From Oscheius dolichura (Eukaryota > Nematoda > Chromadorea > Rhabditida > Rhabditidae), in contig OW051492.1 of assembly GCA_932521035.1 (NCBI GenBank), positions 186,001-250,000 on the forward strand: 64,000 bases of DNA. The letters are read 5' to 3'. Below, one piece after another: positions 46,301 to 57,044 of this stretch. The first letter of the stretch is position 1, and each line of letters begins with the position of its first letter. Below the pieces are notes generated by a model. It searched no databases. It saw only the letters and a program-made list of their open reading frames with translations, and had not been told where the DNA came from. Both the position numbers and the translations under genes were made by a program.

Positions 46301-49300
46301 TGAATCCATCCATACGATTTTTGGACAAAGTGAATCCATCCATACGACTTTTGGGCAAAGTGAATCCATCCATACGATTTTTGGACAAAGTGAATCCATC
46401 CATACGATTTTTGGACAAAGTGAATCCATCCATACGACTTTCGGGCAAAGTGAATCCATCCATACGATTTTTGGACAAAGTGCATCCATCCATACGATTT
46501 TTGGACAAAGTGAATCCATCCATACGATTTTTGGACAAAGTGAATCCATCCATACGATTTTTGGACAAAGTGAATCCATCCATACGATTTTTGGACAAAG
46601 TGAATCCATCCATACGATTTTTGGACAAAGTGAATCCATCCATACGATTTTTGGACAAAGTGAATCCATCCATACGATTTTTGGACAAAGTGAATCCATC
46701 CATACGATTTTTGGACAAAGTGAATCCATCCATACGATTTTTGGACAAAGTGAATCCATCCATACGACTTTTGGACAAAGTGAATCCATCCATACGACTT
46801 TGGGGCAAAGTGAATCCATCCATACGACTTTTGGACAAAGTGAATCCATCAAACTCTTCCATAAAAAACTCCTAGTGAATCCATCCATACGATTTTTGGA
46901 CAAAGTGAATCCATCCATACGATTTTTGGACAAAGTGAATCCATCCATACGACTTTTGGACAAAGTGAATCCATCCATACGATTTTTGGACAAAGTGAAT
47001 CCATCCACACGACTTTTGGGCAAAGTGAATCCATCCATACGACTTTTGGACAAAGTGAATCCATCCATACGATTTTTGGACAAAGTGAATCCATCCATAC
47101 GATTTTTGGACAAAGTGAATCCATCCATACGATTTTTGGACAAAGTGAATCCATCCATACGATTTTTGGACAAAGTGAATCCATCCATACGATTTTTGGA
47201 CAAAGTGAATCCATCCATACGATTTTTGGACAAAGTGAATCCATCCATACGATTTTTGGACAAAGTGAATCCATCCATACGATTTTTGGACAAAGTGAAT
47301 CCATCCATACGATTTTTGGACAAAGTGAATCCATCCATACGATTTTTGGACAAAGTGAATCCATCCATACGACTTTTGGACAAAGTGAATCCATCCATAC
47401 GACTTTGGGGCAAAGTGAATCCATCCATACGACTTTGGGGCAAAGTGAATCCATCCATACGACTTTTGGACAAAGTGAATCCATCAAACTCTTCCATAAA
47501 AAACTCCTAGTGAATCCATCCATACGATTTTTGGACAAAGTGAATCCATCCATACGATTTTTGGACAAAGTGAATCCATCCATACGACTTTTGGACAAAG
47601 TGAATCCATCCATACGATTTTTGGACAAAGTGAATCCATCCACACGACTTTTGGGCAAAGTGAATCCATCCATACGATTTTTGGACAAAGTGAATCCATC
47701 CATACGACTTTTGGACAAAGTGAATCCATCCATACGATTTTTGGACAAAGTGAATCCATACAAACGACTTTTGGACAAAGTGAATCCATCCATACGACTT
47801 TTGGACAAAGTGAATCCATCCATACGATTTTTGGACAAAGTGAATCCATCCATACGACTTTTGGGCAAAGTGAACCCATCAAACTCTTCCGTAAAAAACT
47901 CAAACTGTTCCGTAAAAAACTCCTAGTGAATCCATCCATACGATTTTTGGACAAAGTGAATCCATCCATACGATTTTTGGACAAAGTGAATCCATCCATA
48001 CGATTTTTGGACAAAGTGAATCCATCAAACTCTTCCATAAAAAACTCCTAGTGAATCCATCCATACGATTTTTGGACAAAGTGAATCCATCAAACTCTTC
48101 CATAAAAAACTCCTAGTGAATCCATCCATACGATTTTTGGACAAAGTGAATCCATCCATACGACTTTTGGGCAAAGTGAATCCATCCATACGATTTTTGG
48201 ACAAAGTGAATCCATCCATACGATTTTTGGACAAAGTGAATCCATCCATACGACTTTCGGGCAAAGTGAATCCATCCATACGATTTTTGGACAAAGTGCA
48301 TCCATCCATACGATTTTTGGACAAAGTGAATCCATCCATACGATTTTTGGACAAAGTGAATCCATCCATACGATTTTTGGACAAAGTGAATCCATCCATA
48401 CGATTTTTGGACAAAGTGAATCCATCCATACGATTTTTGGACAAAGTGAATCCATCCATACGATTTTTGGACAAAGTGAATCCATCCATACGATTTTTGG
48501 ACAAAGTGAATCCATCCATACGATTTTTGGACAAAGTGAATCCATCCATACGATTTTTGGACAAAGTGAATCCATCCATACGACTTTTGGACAAAGTGAA
48601 TCCATCCATACGACTTTGGGGCAAAGTGAATCCATCCATACGACTTTTGGACAAAGTGAATCCATCAAACTCTTCCATAAAAAACTCCTAGTGAATCCAT
48701 CCATACGATTTTTGGACAAAGTGAATCCATCCATACGATTTTTGGACAAAGTGAATCCATCCATACGACTTTTGGACAAAGTGAATCCATCCATACGATT
48801 TTTGGACAAAGTGAATCCATCCACACGACTTTTGGGCAAAGTGAATCCATCCATACGACTTTTGGACAAAGTGAATCCATCCATACGATTTTTGGACAAA
48901 GTGAATCCATCCATACGACTTTTGGGCAAAGTGAACCCATCAAACTCTTCCATAAAAAACTCCTAGTGAATCCATCCATACGATTTCCCCCCAAACTCTT
49001 CCGTAAAAATCTCAAACTCTTCCGTAAAAAACTCAAACTGTTCCGTAAAAAACTCCTAGTGAATCCATCCATACGATTTTTGGACAAAGTGAATCCATCC
49101 ATACGATTTTTGGACAAAGTGAATCCATCCATACGATTTTTGGACAAAGTGAATCCATCAAACTCTTCCATAAAAAACTCCTAGTGAATCCATCCATACG
49201 ATTTTTGGACAAAGTGAATCCATCAAACTCTTCCATAAAAAACTCCTAGTGAATCCATCCATACGATTTTTGGACAAAGTGAATCCATCCATACGACTTT

Positions 49301-52300
49301 TGGGCAAAGTGAATCCATCCATACGATTTTTGGACAAAGTGAATCCATCCATACGATTTTTGGACAAAGTGAATCCATCCATACGACTTTCGGGCAAAGT
49401 GAATCCATCCATACGATTTTTGGACAAAGTGCATCCATCCATACGATTTTTGGACAAAGTGAATCCATCCATACGATTTTTGGACAAAGTGAATCCATCC
49501 ATACGATTTTTGGACAAAGTGAATCCATCCATACGATTTTTGGACAAAGTGAATCCATCCATACGATTTTTGGACAAAGTGAATCCATCCATACGATTTT
49601 TGGACAAAGTGAATCCATCCATACGATTTTTGGACAAAGTGAATCCATCCATACGACTTTCGGGCAAAGTGAATCCATCCATACGATTTTTGGACAAAGT
49701 GCATCCATCCATACGATTTTTGGACAAAGTGAATCCATCCATACGATTTTTGGACAAAGTGAATCCATCCATACGATTTTTGGACAAAGTGAATCCATCC
49801 ATACGATTTTTGGACAAAGTGAATCCATCCATACGATTTTTGGACAAAGTGAATCCATCCATACGATTTTTGGACAAAGTGAATCCATCCATACGATTTT
49901 TGGACAAAGTGAACCCATCAAACTCTTCCGTAAAAATCTCAAACTGTTCCGTAAAAAACTCCTAGTGAATCCATCCATACGATTTTTGGACAAAGTGAAT
50001 CCATCCATACGACTTTTGGGCAAAGTGAATCCATCCACACGATTTTTGGACAAAGTGAATCCATCCATACGATTTTTGGACAAAGTGAATCCATCCATAC
50101 GATTTTTGGACAAAGTGAATCCATCCATACGATTTTTGGACAAAGTGAATCCATCCATACGACTTTTGGACAAAGTGAATCCATCCATACGATTTTTGGA
50201 CAAAGTGAATCCATCCATACGATTTTTGGACAAAGTGAATCCATCCATACGACTTTTGGGCAAAGTGAATCCATCCATACGACTTTTGGACAAAGTGAAT
50301 CCATCCATACGATTTCCCCCCAAACTCTTCCGTAAAAATCTCAAACTCTTCCGTAAAAATCTCAAACTGTTCCGTAAAAAACTCCTAGTGAATCCATCCA
50401 TACGATTTCCCCCCAAACTCTTCCGTAAAAATCTCAAACTCTTCCGTAAAAAACTCAAACTGTTCCGTAAAAAACTCCTAGTGAATCCATCCATACGATT
50501 TTTGGACAAAGTGAATCCATCCATACGATTTTTGGACAAAGTGAATCCATCCATACGACTTTTGGACAAAGTGAATCCATCAAACTCTTCCATAAAAAAC
50601 TCCTAGTGAATCCATCCATACGATTTTTGGACAAAGTGAATCCATCCATACGATTTTTGGACAAAGTGAATCCATCCATACGATTTTTGGACAAAGTGAA
50701 TCCATCCATACGACTTTTGGGCAAAGTGAATCCATCCATACGACTTTTGGACAAAGTGAATCCATCCATACGATTTTTGGACAAAGTGAATCCATCCATA
50801 CGACTTTGGGGCAAAGTGAATCCATCCATACGATTTTTGGACAAAGTGAATCCATCCATACGACTTTTGGACAAAGTGAATCCATCAAACTCTTCCATAA
50901 AAAACTCCTAGTGAATCCATCCATACGATTTTTGGACAAAGTGAATCCATCCATACGACTTTTGGGCAAAGTGAATCCATCCATACGAGTTTTGGGCAAA
51001 GTGAATCCATCCATACGACTTTTGGGCAAAGTGAATCCATCCATACGACTTTTGGACAAAGTGAATCCATCCATACGATTTTTGGACAAAGTGAATCCAT
51101 CCATACGACTTTGGGGCAAAGTGAATCCATCCATACGACTTTTGGACAAAGTGAATCCATCCATACGATTTTTGGACAAAGTGAATCCATCCATACGATT
51201 TTTGGACAAAGTGAATCCATCCATACGACTTTTGGACAAAGTGAATCCATCCATACGATTTTTGGACAAAGTGAATCCATCCATACGATTTTTGGACAAA
51301 GTGAATCCATCCATACGATTTTTGGACAAAGTGAATCCATCCATACGACTTTTGGGCAAAGTGAATCCATCCATGCGAATTTTGGACAAAGTGAATCCAT
51401 CCATACGATTTTTGGACAAAGTGAATCCATCCATACGATTTTTGGACAAAGTGAATCCATCCATACGACTTTGGGGCAAAGTGAATCCATCCATACGACT
51501 TTTGGACAAAGTGAATCCATCAAACTCTTCCATAAAAAACTCCTAGTGAATCCATCCATACGATTTTTGGACAAAGTGAATCCATCAAACTCTTCCATAA
51601 AAAACTCCTAGTGAATCCATCCATACGATTTTTGGACAAAGTGAATCCATCCATACGACTTTTGGGCAAAGTGAATCCATCCATACGATTTTTGGACAAA
51701 GTGAATCCATCCATACGACTTTCGGGCAAAGTGAATCCATCCATACGATTTTTGGACAAAGTGCATCCATCCATACGATTTTTGGACAAAGTGAATCCAT
51801 CCATACGATTTTTGGACAAAGTGAATCCATCCATACGATTTTTGGACAAAGTGAATCCATCAAACTCTTCCATAAAAAACTCCTAGTGAATCCATCCATA
51901 CGATTTTTGGACAAAGTGAATCCATCCATACGACTTTCGGGCAAAGTGAATCCATCCATACGATTTTTGGACAAAGTGAATCCATCCATACGATTTTTGG
52001 ACAAAGTGCATCCATCCATACGATTTTTGGACAAAGTGAATCCATCCATACGATTTTTGGACAAAGTGAATCCATCCATACGATTTTTGGACAAAGTGAA
52101 TCCATCCATACGATTTTTGGACAAAGTGAATCCATCCATACGATTTTTGGACAAAGTGAATCCATCCATACGACTTTGGGGCAAAGTGAATCCATCCATA
52201 CGACTTTTGGACAAAGTGAATCCATCCATACGATTTTTGGACAAAGTGAATCCATCCATACGATTTTTGGACAAAGTGAATCCATCCATACGACTTTGGG

Positions 52301-53199
52301 GCAAAGTGAATCCATCCATACGACTTTTGGACAAAGTGAATCCATCAAACTCTTCCATAAAAAACTCCTAGTGAATCCATCCATACGATTTTTGGACAAA
52401 GTGAATCCATCAAACTCTTCCATAAAAAACTCCTAGTGAATCCATCCATACGATTTTTGGACAAAGTGAATCCATCCATACGACTTTTGGGCAAAGTGAA
52501 TCCATCCATACGATTTTTGGACAAAGTGAATCCATCCGTACGACTTTCGGGCAAAGTGAATCCATCCATACGATTTTTGGACAAAGTGCATCCATCCATA
52601 CGATTTTTGGACAAAGTGAATCCATCCATACGATTTTTGGACAAAGTGAATCCATCCATACGATTTTTGGACAAAGTGAATCCATCAAACTCTTCCATAA
52701 AAAACTCCTAGTGAATCCATCCATACGATTTTTGGACAAAGTGAATCCATCCATACGACTTTCGGGCAAAGTGAATCCATCCATACGATTTTTGGACAAA
52801 GTGAATCCATCCATACGATTTTTGGACAAAGTGCATCCATCCATACGATTTTTGGACAAAGTGAATCCATCCATACGATTTTTGGACAAAGTGAATCCAT
52901 CCATACGATTTTTGGACAAAGTGAATCCATCCATACGATTTTTGGACAAAGTGAATCCATCCATACGATTTTTGGACAAAGTGAATCCATCCATACGATT
53001 TTTGGACAAAGTGAATCCATCCATACGATTTTTGGACAAAGTGAATCCATCCATACGATTTTTGGACAAAGTGCATCCATCCATACGATTTTTGGACAAA
53101 GTGAATCCATCCATACGATTTTTGGACAAAGTGAATCCATCCATACGACTTTCGGGCAAAGTGAATCCATCCATACGACTTTTGCACAAAGTGAATCCA
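43370..53199 (+). repeat. 30-bp satellite array, zone 5 (3.9-kb, 1.8-kb and 0.8-kb duplicates) and right end
   Basis: The block at about 39.4-43.3 kb recurs here shifted by 3.90-3.99 kb. A further 1816-bp tandem copy links landmarks at 46.1-46.5 kb to 47.9-48.3 kb, and an 825-bp tandem copy links 51.5-52.3 kb to 52.35-53.1 kb. The last unit carries a TTTGCACAAA variant and the array stops abruptly after GTGAATCCA at 53199, passing straight into a different minisatellite. Confidence 0.92.
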
Positions 53200-53204
53200 A
53201 CAAG

Positions 53205-53356
53205 AGCATTCCGTTTTTAGCTGGTGGACACGAAGGACCATTCCGTTTTTAGCTGGTGGACACGAAGGACCATTGCGTTTTTAGCTGGTGGACACGAAGG
53301 AGCACTCCGTTTTTAGCTGGTGGACACGAAGGAGCACTCCGTTTTTAGCTGGTGGA
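53205..53356 (+). repeat. 32-bp tandem repeat, about five copies
   Basis: Copies of CCGTTTTTAGCTGGTGGAC followed by ACGAAGGAGCACT or ACGAAGGACCATT start at 53211, 53243, 53275, 53307 and 53339, exactly 32 bp apart. Each contains TTTTTAG, which resembles the 3' splice sites used by the neighbouring genes (for example at 55799-55803). The last copy is cut at GGTGGAC and runs into the 27-bp array. Confidence 0.9.
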
Positions 53357-53940
53357 CCGGTCAAACTAAAAAGCCGGTCAAACTCCTCGGCCCTAAAAAG
53401 CCGGTCAAACTCCTCGGCCCTAAAAAGCCGGTCAAACTCCTCGGCCCTAAAAAGCCGGTCAAACTCCTCGGCCCTAAAAAGCCGGTCAAACTCCTCGGCC
53501 CTAAAAAGCCGGTCAAACTCCTCGGCCCTAAAAAGCCGGTCAAACTCCTCGGCCCTAAAAAGCCGGTCAAACTCCTCGGCCCTAAAAAGCCGGTCAAACT
53601 CCTCGGCCCTAAAAAGCCGGTCAAACTCCTCGGCCCTAAAAAGCCGGTCAAACTCCTCGGCCCTAAAAAGCCGGTCAAACTTCTCGGCCCTAAGAAGCCG
53701 GTCAAACTTCTCGGCCCTAAGAAGCCGGTCAAACTCCTCGGCCCTAAGAAGCCGGTCAAACTTCTCGGCCCTAAGAAGCCGGTCAAACTTCTCGGCCCTA
53801 AGAAGCCGGTCAAACTTCTCGGCCCTAAGAAGCCGGTCAAACTTCTCGGCCCTAAGAAGCCGGTCAAACTTCTCGGCCCTAAGAAGCCGGTCAAACTTCT
53901 CGGCCCTAAGAAGCCGGTCAAACTCCTGGGCTAAAAAAAG
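53357..53940 (+). repeat. 27-bp tandem repeat, 21 copies plus a partial one; possible lysine-rich coding exon
   Basis: The unit CCGGTCAAACTCCTCGGCC + CTAAAAAG repeats with perfect 27-bp spacing from 53374 to the last copy at 53914. The first 12 or so copies have CTC and AAAAAG; most later ones have CTT and AAGAAG. In the + frame that reads KKPVKLLGP per unit, both differences are synonymous, and so is the CTG change in the last copy. This frame ends in TAA at 53932-53934, exactly at the array end. It is open upstream into the 32-bp repeats, where no ATG is seen but TTTTTAG acceptor-like sites exist. The call is a repeat for certain; a translated exon is only a possibility. Confidence 0.9.
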
Positions 53941-54954
53941 CCCACGATTAACCCCGGGTGGCTATCATCATGGGGGGTACCCCTTGGGTCAAAAAATTGA
54001 GGTTCCATTTTGATGGAAATATCTATCGGATCTTCTTGGTCAGGAAAAACACGAAACCAGGCCGAAGAATAAGCTTTTCCAAAGTCTGTCGTCACAAAAC
54101 TATCATAGTTTTGTGGCTATCATAGTTTTGTGGCAGAACATAACTATTGGTTTAAACCAATATCACTACAAATTTTCGATCTTGAACTCAGTCTCTCTCC
54201 CTACTCTTTCGGGCGAGCTTTCTATAATTTTAGATGTTGGTTTCCCTTGGTTTTATCTTCTATTTCCCCATATCAGATTAGAAAGAAAGGCAAAAAAAAA
54301 TATTTTTCACACTTTTCAAGTTTTTACGCTCTTTCGAATAGTATAGGTCTCTAGTCAAAAATCCAGCCTAAAGTAACATTCCCTTGTAAGTTTCCGGTCA
54401 AAAAGCGATATTTTAACGCTCAAACCCCCTTGTTTTCACAGTTTCAGTTTCTAACATTACTGTTGACGCTCGTTCGAACGGAATGTAGGATTCGCTTCGG
54501 GAGTATACCGTAAACTAAAAAGGTTCCCTTGCAAGATGGCCAGAGGGTACAGAGCGTGATTTGGGTTTACGCAGAGCACATGCCAAGCCCTTTTTTTTAT
54601 TTTGATGGCATAACTTTTTATAATAAAGTTGTTTGCACTGCGGTTATCGATTATATTATTGTCCCATTATCCTGGCCAACACATTGCATACGACCTCTGG
54701 TCTAATCACTGTGGTTTAATTGATGGCTTGGGCCTGGCCTGAGCCGAAATGTTGCGTGAAATTAACGTTGTTAAGTGTTCTGAACGGTGTTCATGAATTT
54801 TTACAGGGGCTTTCCACGTTCTCACTTATTCCGGCATCGAGAGATTTTTACTGGCCGGTCTGGCGGCGATTTTTAGCTGCGATAGGCGGCGTCGTTCCTC
54901 TGCCCTGTTGCTTGCCGCTTTCTCGTCACTTTTATCCTATCCTATCCTTCAATT
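53941..54954. other. Intergenic region between satellites and PITP; no gene recognised
   Basis: This is non-repetitive sequence with no protein homology I recognise. Short open frames at 54113-54346 and 54720-55049 show no family features or splice context. TACCGTA-type short palindromic words occur around 54500. The segment presumably includes the promoter and 5' UTR of the PITP gene, whose ATG is at 54955. Confidence 0.6.
54093..54133. repeat. Perfect 11-bp palindrome overlapping a 17-bp direct repeat
   Basis: CACAAAACTAT-C-ATAGTTTTGTG at 54093-54115 is a perfect inverted repeat with a one-base centre. Its right half is part of CTATCATAGTTTTGTGG, which is repeated in tandem at 54100-54116 and 54117-54133. 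It could form a short hairpin or be a dimeric binding site. No function can be assigned. Confidence 0.7.
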
Positions 54955-57025
54955 ATGGTCATTGTCAAGGTATTTTTTCCTTATTTTTTGTTAAATTTAT
55001 GAATACGAATGGCAAATACGGGCATGGGGCATCCGGGTCCAGCGCTTAAGTAAACTCGGTGATAGAGTGTGAACTGTCACAAGATTTGATAGGCAAGAGA
55101 AAGTGATTAGTTTTATTGGTCTAAAGCTCTATATCCTATTCACCCAGCTTTTTATTTCCGAAAAACGTTTTCAAAAAACATAGCCATTAAAAATAGCAAG
55201 GTGCCATTCATTTTTTCCAGACGGTCGCGAGGAAAAGAAAGATGTTATTTGAAATGCCGACAGGAATCCGAGAGGCCGTTGCAGTTTCCTTTCTTTTCGA
55301 TTTTTGCGTCATCATCCTGCCGTTTAAAGGAACTCTGAGGGACCCGGGGAGCATACTGTAGATTTTCGCGAGCTTTCTCAAAGCCCGGGAAAACGCATTC
55401 CTGATCTACGCGTTTCGTTATGTTTTTTTCAGTTGATTTCTATAAGACCACAATTTGTTATGGCTAATTAATATCAATCACGTCAAAAAATTACCAAAAA
55501 ATACCAAAACAAGGCCAAAAACGCAAATGCGTTCAAAATTCAAACACGCGCCAAAGGCGATAGGACGCTTGTGAGCGCAGTCGTGGTGAGACCTTTGCGC
55601 TCAAGCCGAGGTCCCTCAGAGTTCCTTTAAAGGCCGCTACTGGGATTTCATAAGAAGTGTCCGCGTTTTGAAGCGCATTCCGTCTTATTTGATAATGGAT
55701 TAGTACCCGCGAAGATTAAACGCTCATTTGATGAAAGATAATAAAAGCTGTTTAGTCATCGAGTGATATTCTGAAGTAATGAGGAGACAAATCGCGTTTT
55801 TAGGAGTATCGGATTGTTCTCCCTCTAACAGTGGAAGAGTTCAGAAAGGGGCAGCTATACGCCGTTGCGGAATGCAGCAAAAATGAAACTGGTGGCGGAG
55901 AAGGAGCAGAGGTTTCTGTCTATCGATGTTCAACTATAAATCGAAGAAATTACAGTTCGTAGAGCAACGAGAATTCGAAAGTGATGAACTGTTGGTGGGC
56001 ACTACGGTGAAAGGAACCTACACTTATAAAATTTATCGTCTACAATCAAAAGCGCCATGGGTTCTTCAAAAAGTTGGTCTTCGTTGACTAAACTAAGATA
56101 AGCTAATTATTAAGGCACTTCCGATGGAAGCCTTTGAAGTGCATGAAGAAAGTTGGAATGCCTACCCCTATTGTAAAACAATAATTACGGTAAGAAGTAG
56201 CTCAACAAAAGGAAAAATCGTTTAGAATCCAGGATATATGAAGGAAAATATGAGTCTAACAATTGAAAGCATCCATCTCCCGGATAATGGCTCTTCAGAA
56301 AACGTAAATAATTCCAGTGCCACCCAAATACGAGGCGTTTAGCCGTTGAATGCTGGAAAACGAGACATAATTCACGTCGACATTTGCTCGGACGAGTTGC
56401 TAAACAAGAAGGATTATCAAGTTTGGAGTGATCCGAAGATTTTCGAATCCGAGAAGAACCAAAGAGGACCGTTAAAGAAAAACTGGAGGGCCGCGTCGTC
56501 TCCGGTTGGTTACTGTTGTTTATCCAAAATATAAAAAATATAGACGCTAGAAGGTCAAAACAATTTCGATTAGTTTCCAGACTTTGTTCTCAAAATGTCA
56601 TAGCCGCTTTCCAAGGGGAAATTTGTGGGTTTCCCGGCCTATTACCATTTTGTGACCAAACATGCCTGTTTTTCAAGATACTCCAAAAATTCCGTTAAAA
56701 ATGAAGTATGACTTCACTTTTCAGGTCATGTGTGCCTACAAACTGGTGTCTATCAACTTTAAATGGACTGGATTAACCCATCTCGTAGAGAAAACGGTCC
56801 AGAAACAATATCCTCGAATATTTTCAAAGTTCCACAGGTATTCTTCTCAATTTTTTTAATACAAATCACTTTAGGGAAGCCTACTGTTGGCTAGACAAGT
56901 GGGCGGACCTCACGATGTTTGAAATTCGAGAGCTAGAAGAGAGGACAGCTGAAGAATTGAGACGGCAATTGTTGGAAGATGAGAAACGCGGCAGTACCTG
57001 TGATGAGACAAGAAATAATGCCTAG
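54955..57025 (+). CDS. Class I phosphatidylinositol transfer protein (PITP alpha/beta type), 8 exons, 272 aa
   Basis: Exon model: 54955-54969, 55804-55911, 55956-56072, 56115-56189, 56226-56303, 56343-56504, 56725-56837, 56875-57025. All splice phases agree and the total is 819 nt. The product matches the 270-aa START-like PITP family along its whole length: MVIVK + [13 protein letters not shown] at the N-terminus, [59 protein letters not shown] and a charged C-terminal helix. Such proteins move single PI or PC molecules between membranes in the cytosol. The headgroup contacts known for the family (Thr and Lys of the YTYK segment, Asn of IITN, a C-terminal Glu) appear retained. The membrane-docking WW pair is reduced to W-T (FKWTGL). 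The start was chosen because the five codons MVIVK directly precede a GT donor and match the vertebrate start MVLLK. The gene converges with the SDR gene 19 bp away. Confidence 0.9.
55323..55631. mobile_element. MITE-like element with 22-bp perfect terminal inverted repeats
   Basis: The left arm 55323-55344 (TTTAAAGGAACTCTGAGGG + ACC) is the exact reverse complement of the right arm 55610-55631. The element is 309 bp, has no open frame, and sits wholly inside PITP intron 1. The arms begin with TTTAAA, so the target duplication could be TTAA or TTTAAA with the inverted repeat starting at AGGAACTC; TTAA targets are typical of piggyBac-type elements. Internal TACTGTAG and GGTCTCACCACGAC (minus strand) remind me of nematode dispersed repeats, but that is from memory only. 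Confidence 0.75.
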
Positions 57026-57033
57026 TAAACATT

Positions 57034-57039
57034 TTTATT
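57034..57039 (-). promoter_or_regulatory. Poly(A) signal AATAAA of the SDR gene
   Basis: AATAAA on the minus strand (TTTATT on plus) lies about 5 nt past the SDR stop codon (57045-57047) and within the 19-bp gap to the PITP stop codon. Cleavage 10-20 nt further would fall in the last PITP exon, so the two mRNAs would overlap tail to tail. Confidence 0.6.
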
Positions 57040-57044
57040 TTCTC

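Noticed and set aside
1..53199. Hundreds of open frames in the 30-bp array, up to about 940 codons on the minus strand (19158-21968)
   Set aside because: The period is a multiple of three, so several frames on both strands are open at once. Linkers step by 35 bp and change frame, variants fall in all codon phases, and there are no unique ends or start context.
1..53199. CRISPR-like array of about 30-bp repeats
   Set aside because: Units are directly contiguous with no unique spacers, no cas genes are present, and the window is eukaryotic.
1..53199. Telomeric or centromere-box repeat
   Set aside because: No TTAGGC/TTAGGG type motif and no CENP-B-box-like sequence in the unit.
53361..53921. 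Minus-strand and second plus-strand frames across the 27-bp repeat
   Set aside because: Variation is non-silent in the other plus frame, and the minus frame has no start or context; these are shadows of the 27-bp periodicity.
54113..54354. Two overlapping frames of 74-77 codons
   Set aside because: They overlap each other in different frames, have no recognisable domain, and lie in AT-rich sequence.
54720..55049. 109-codon frame overlapping PITP exon 1
   Set aside because: It is in a different frame from MVIVK, which has a phase-matched donor and strong homology support; no domain is visible.
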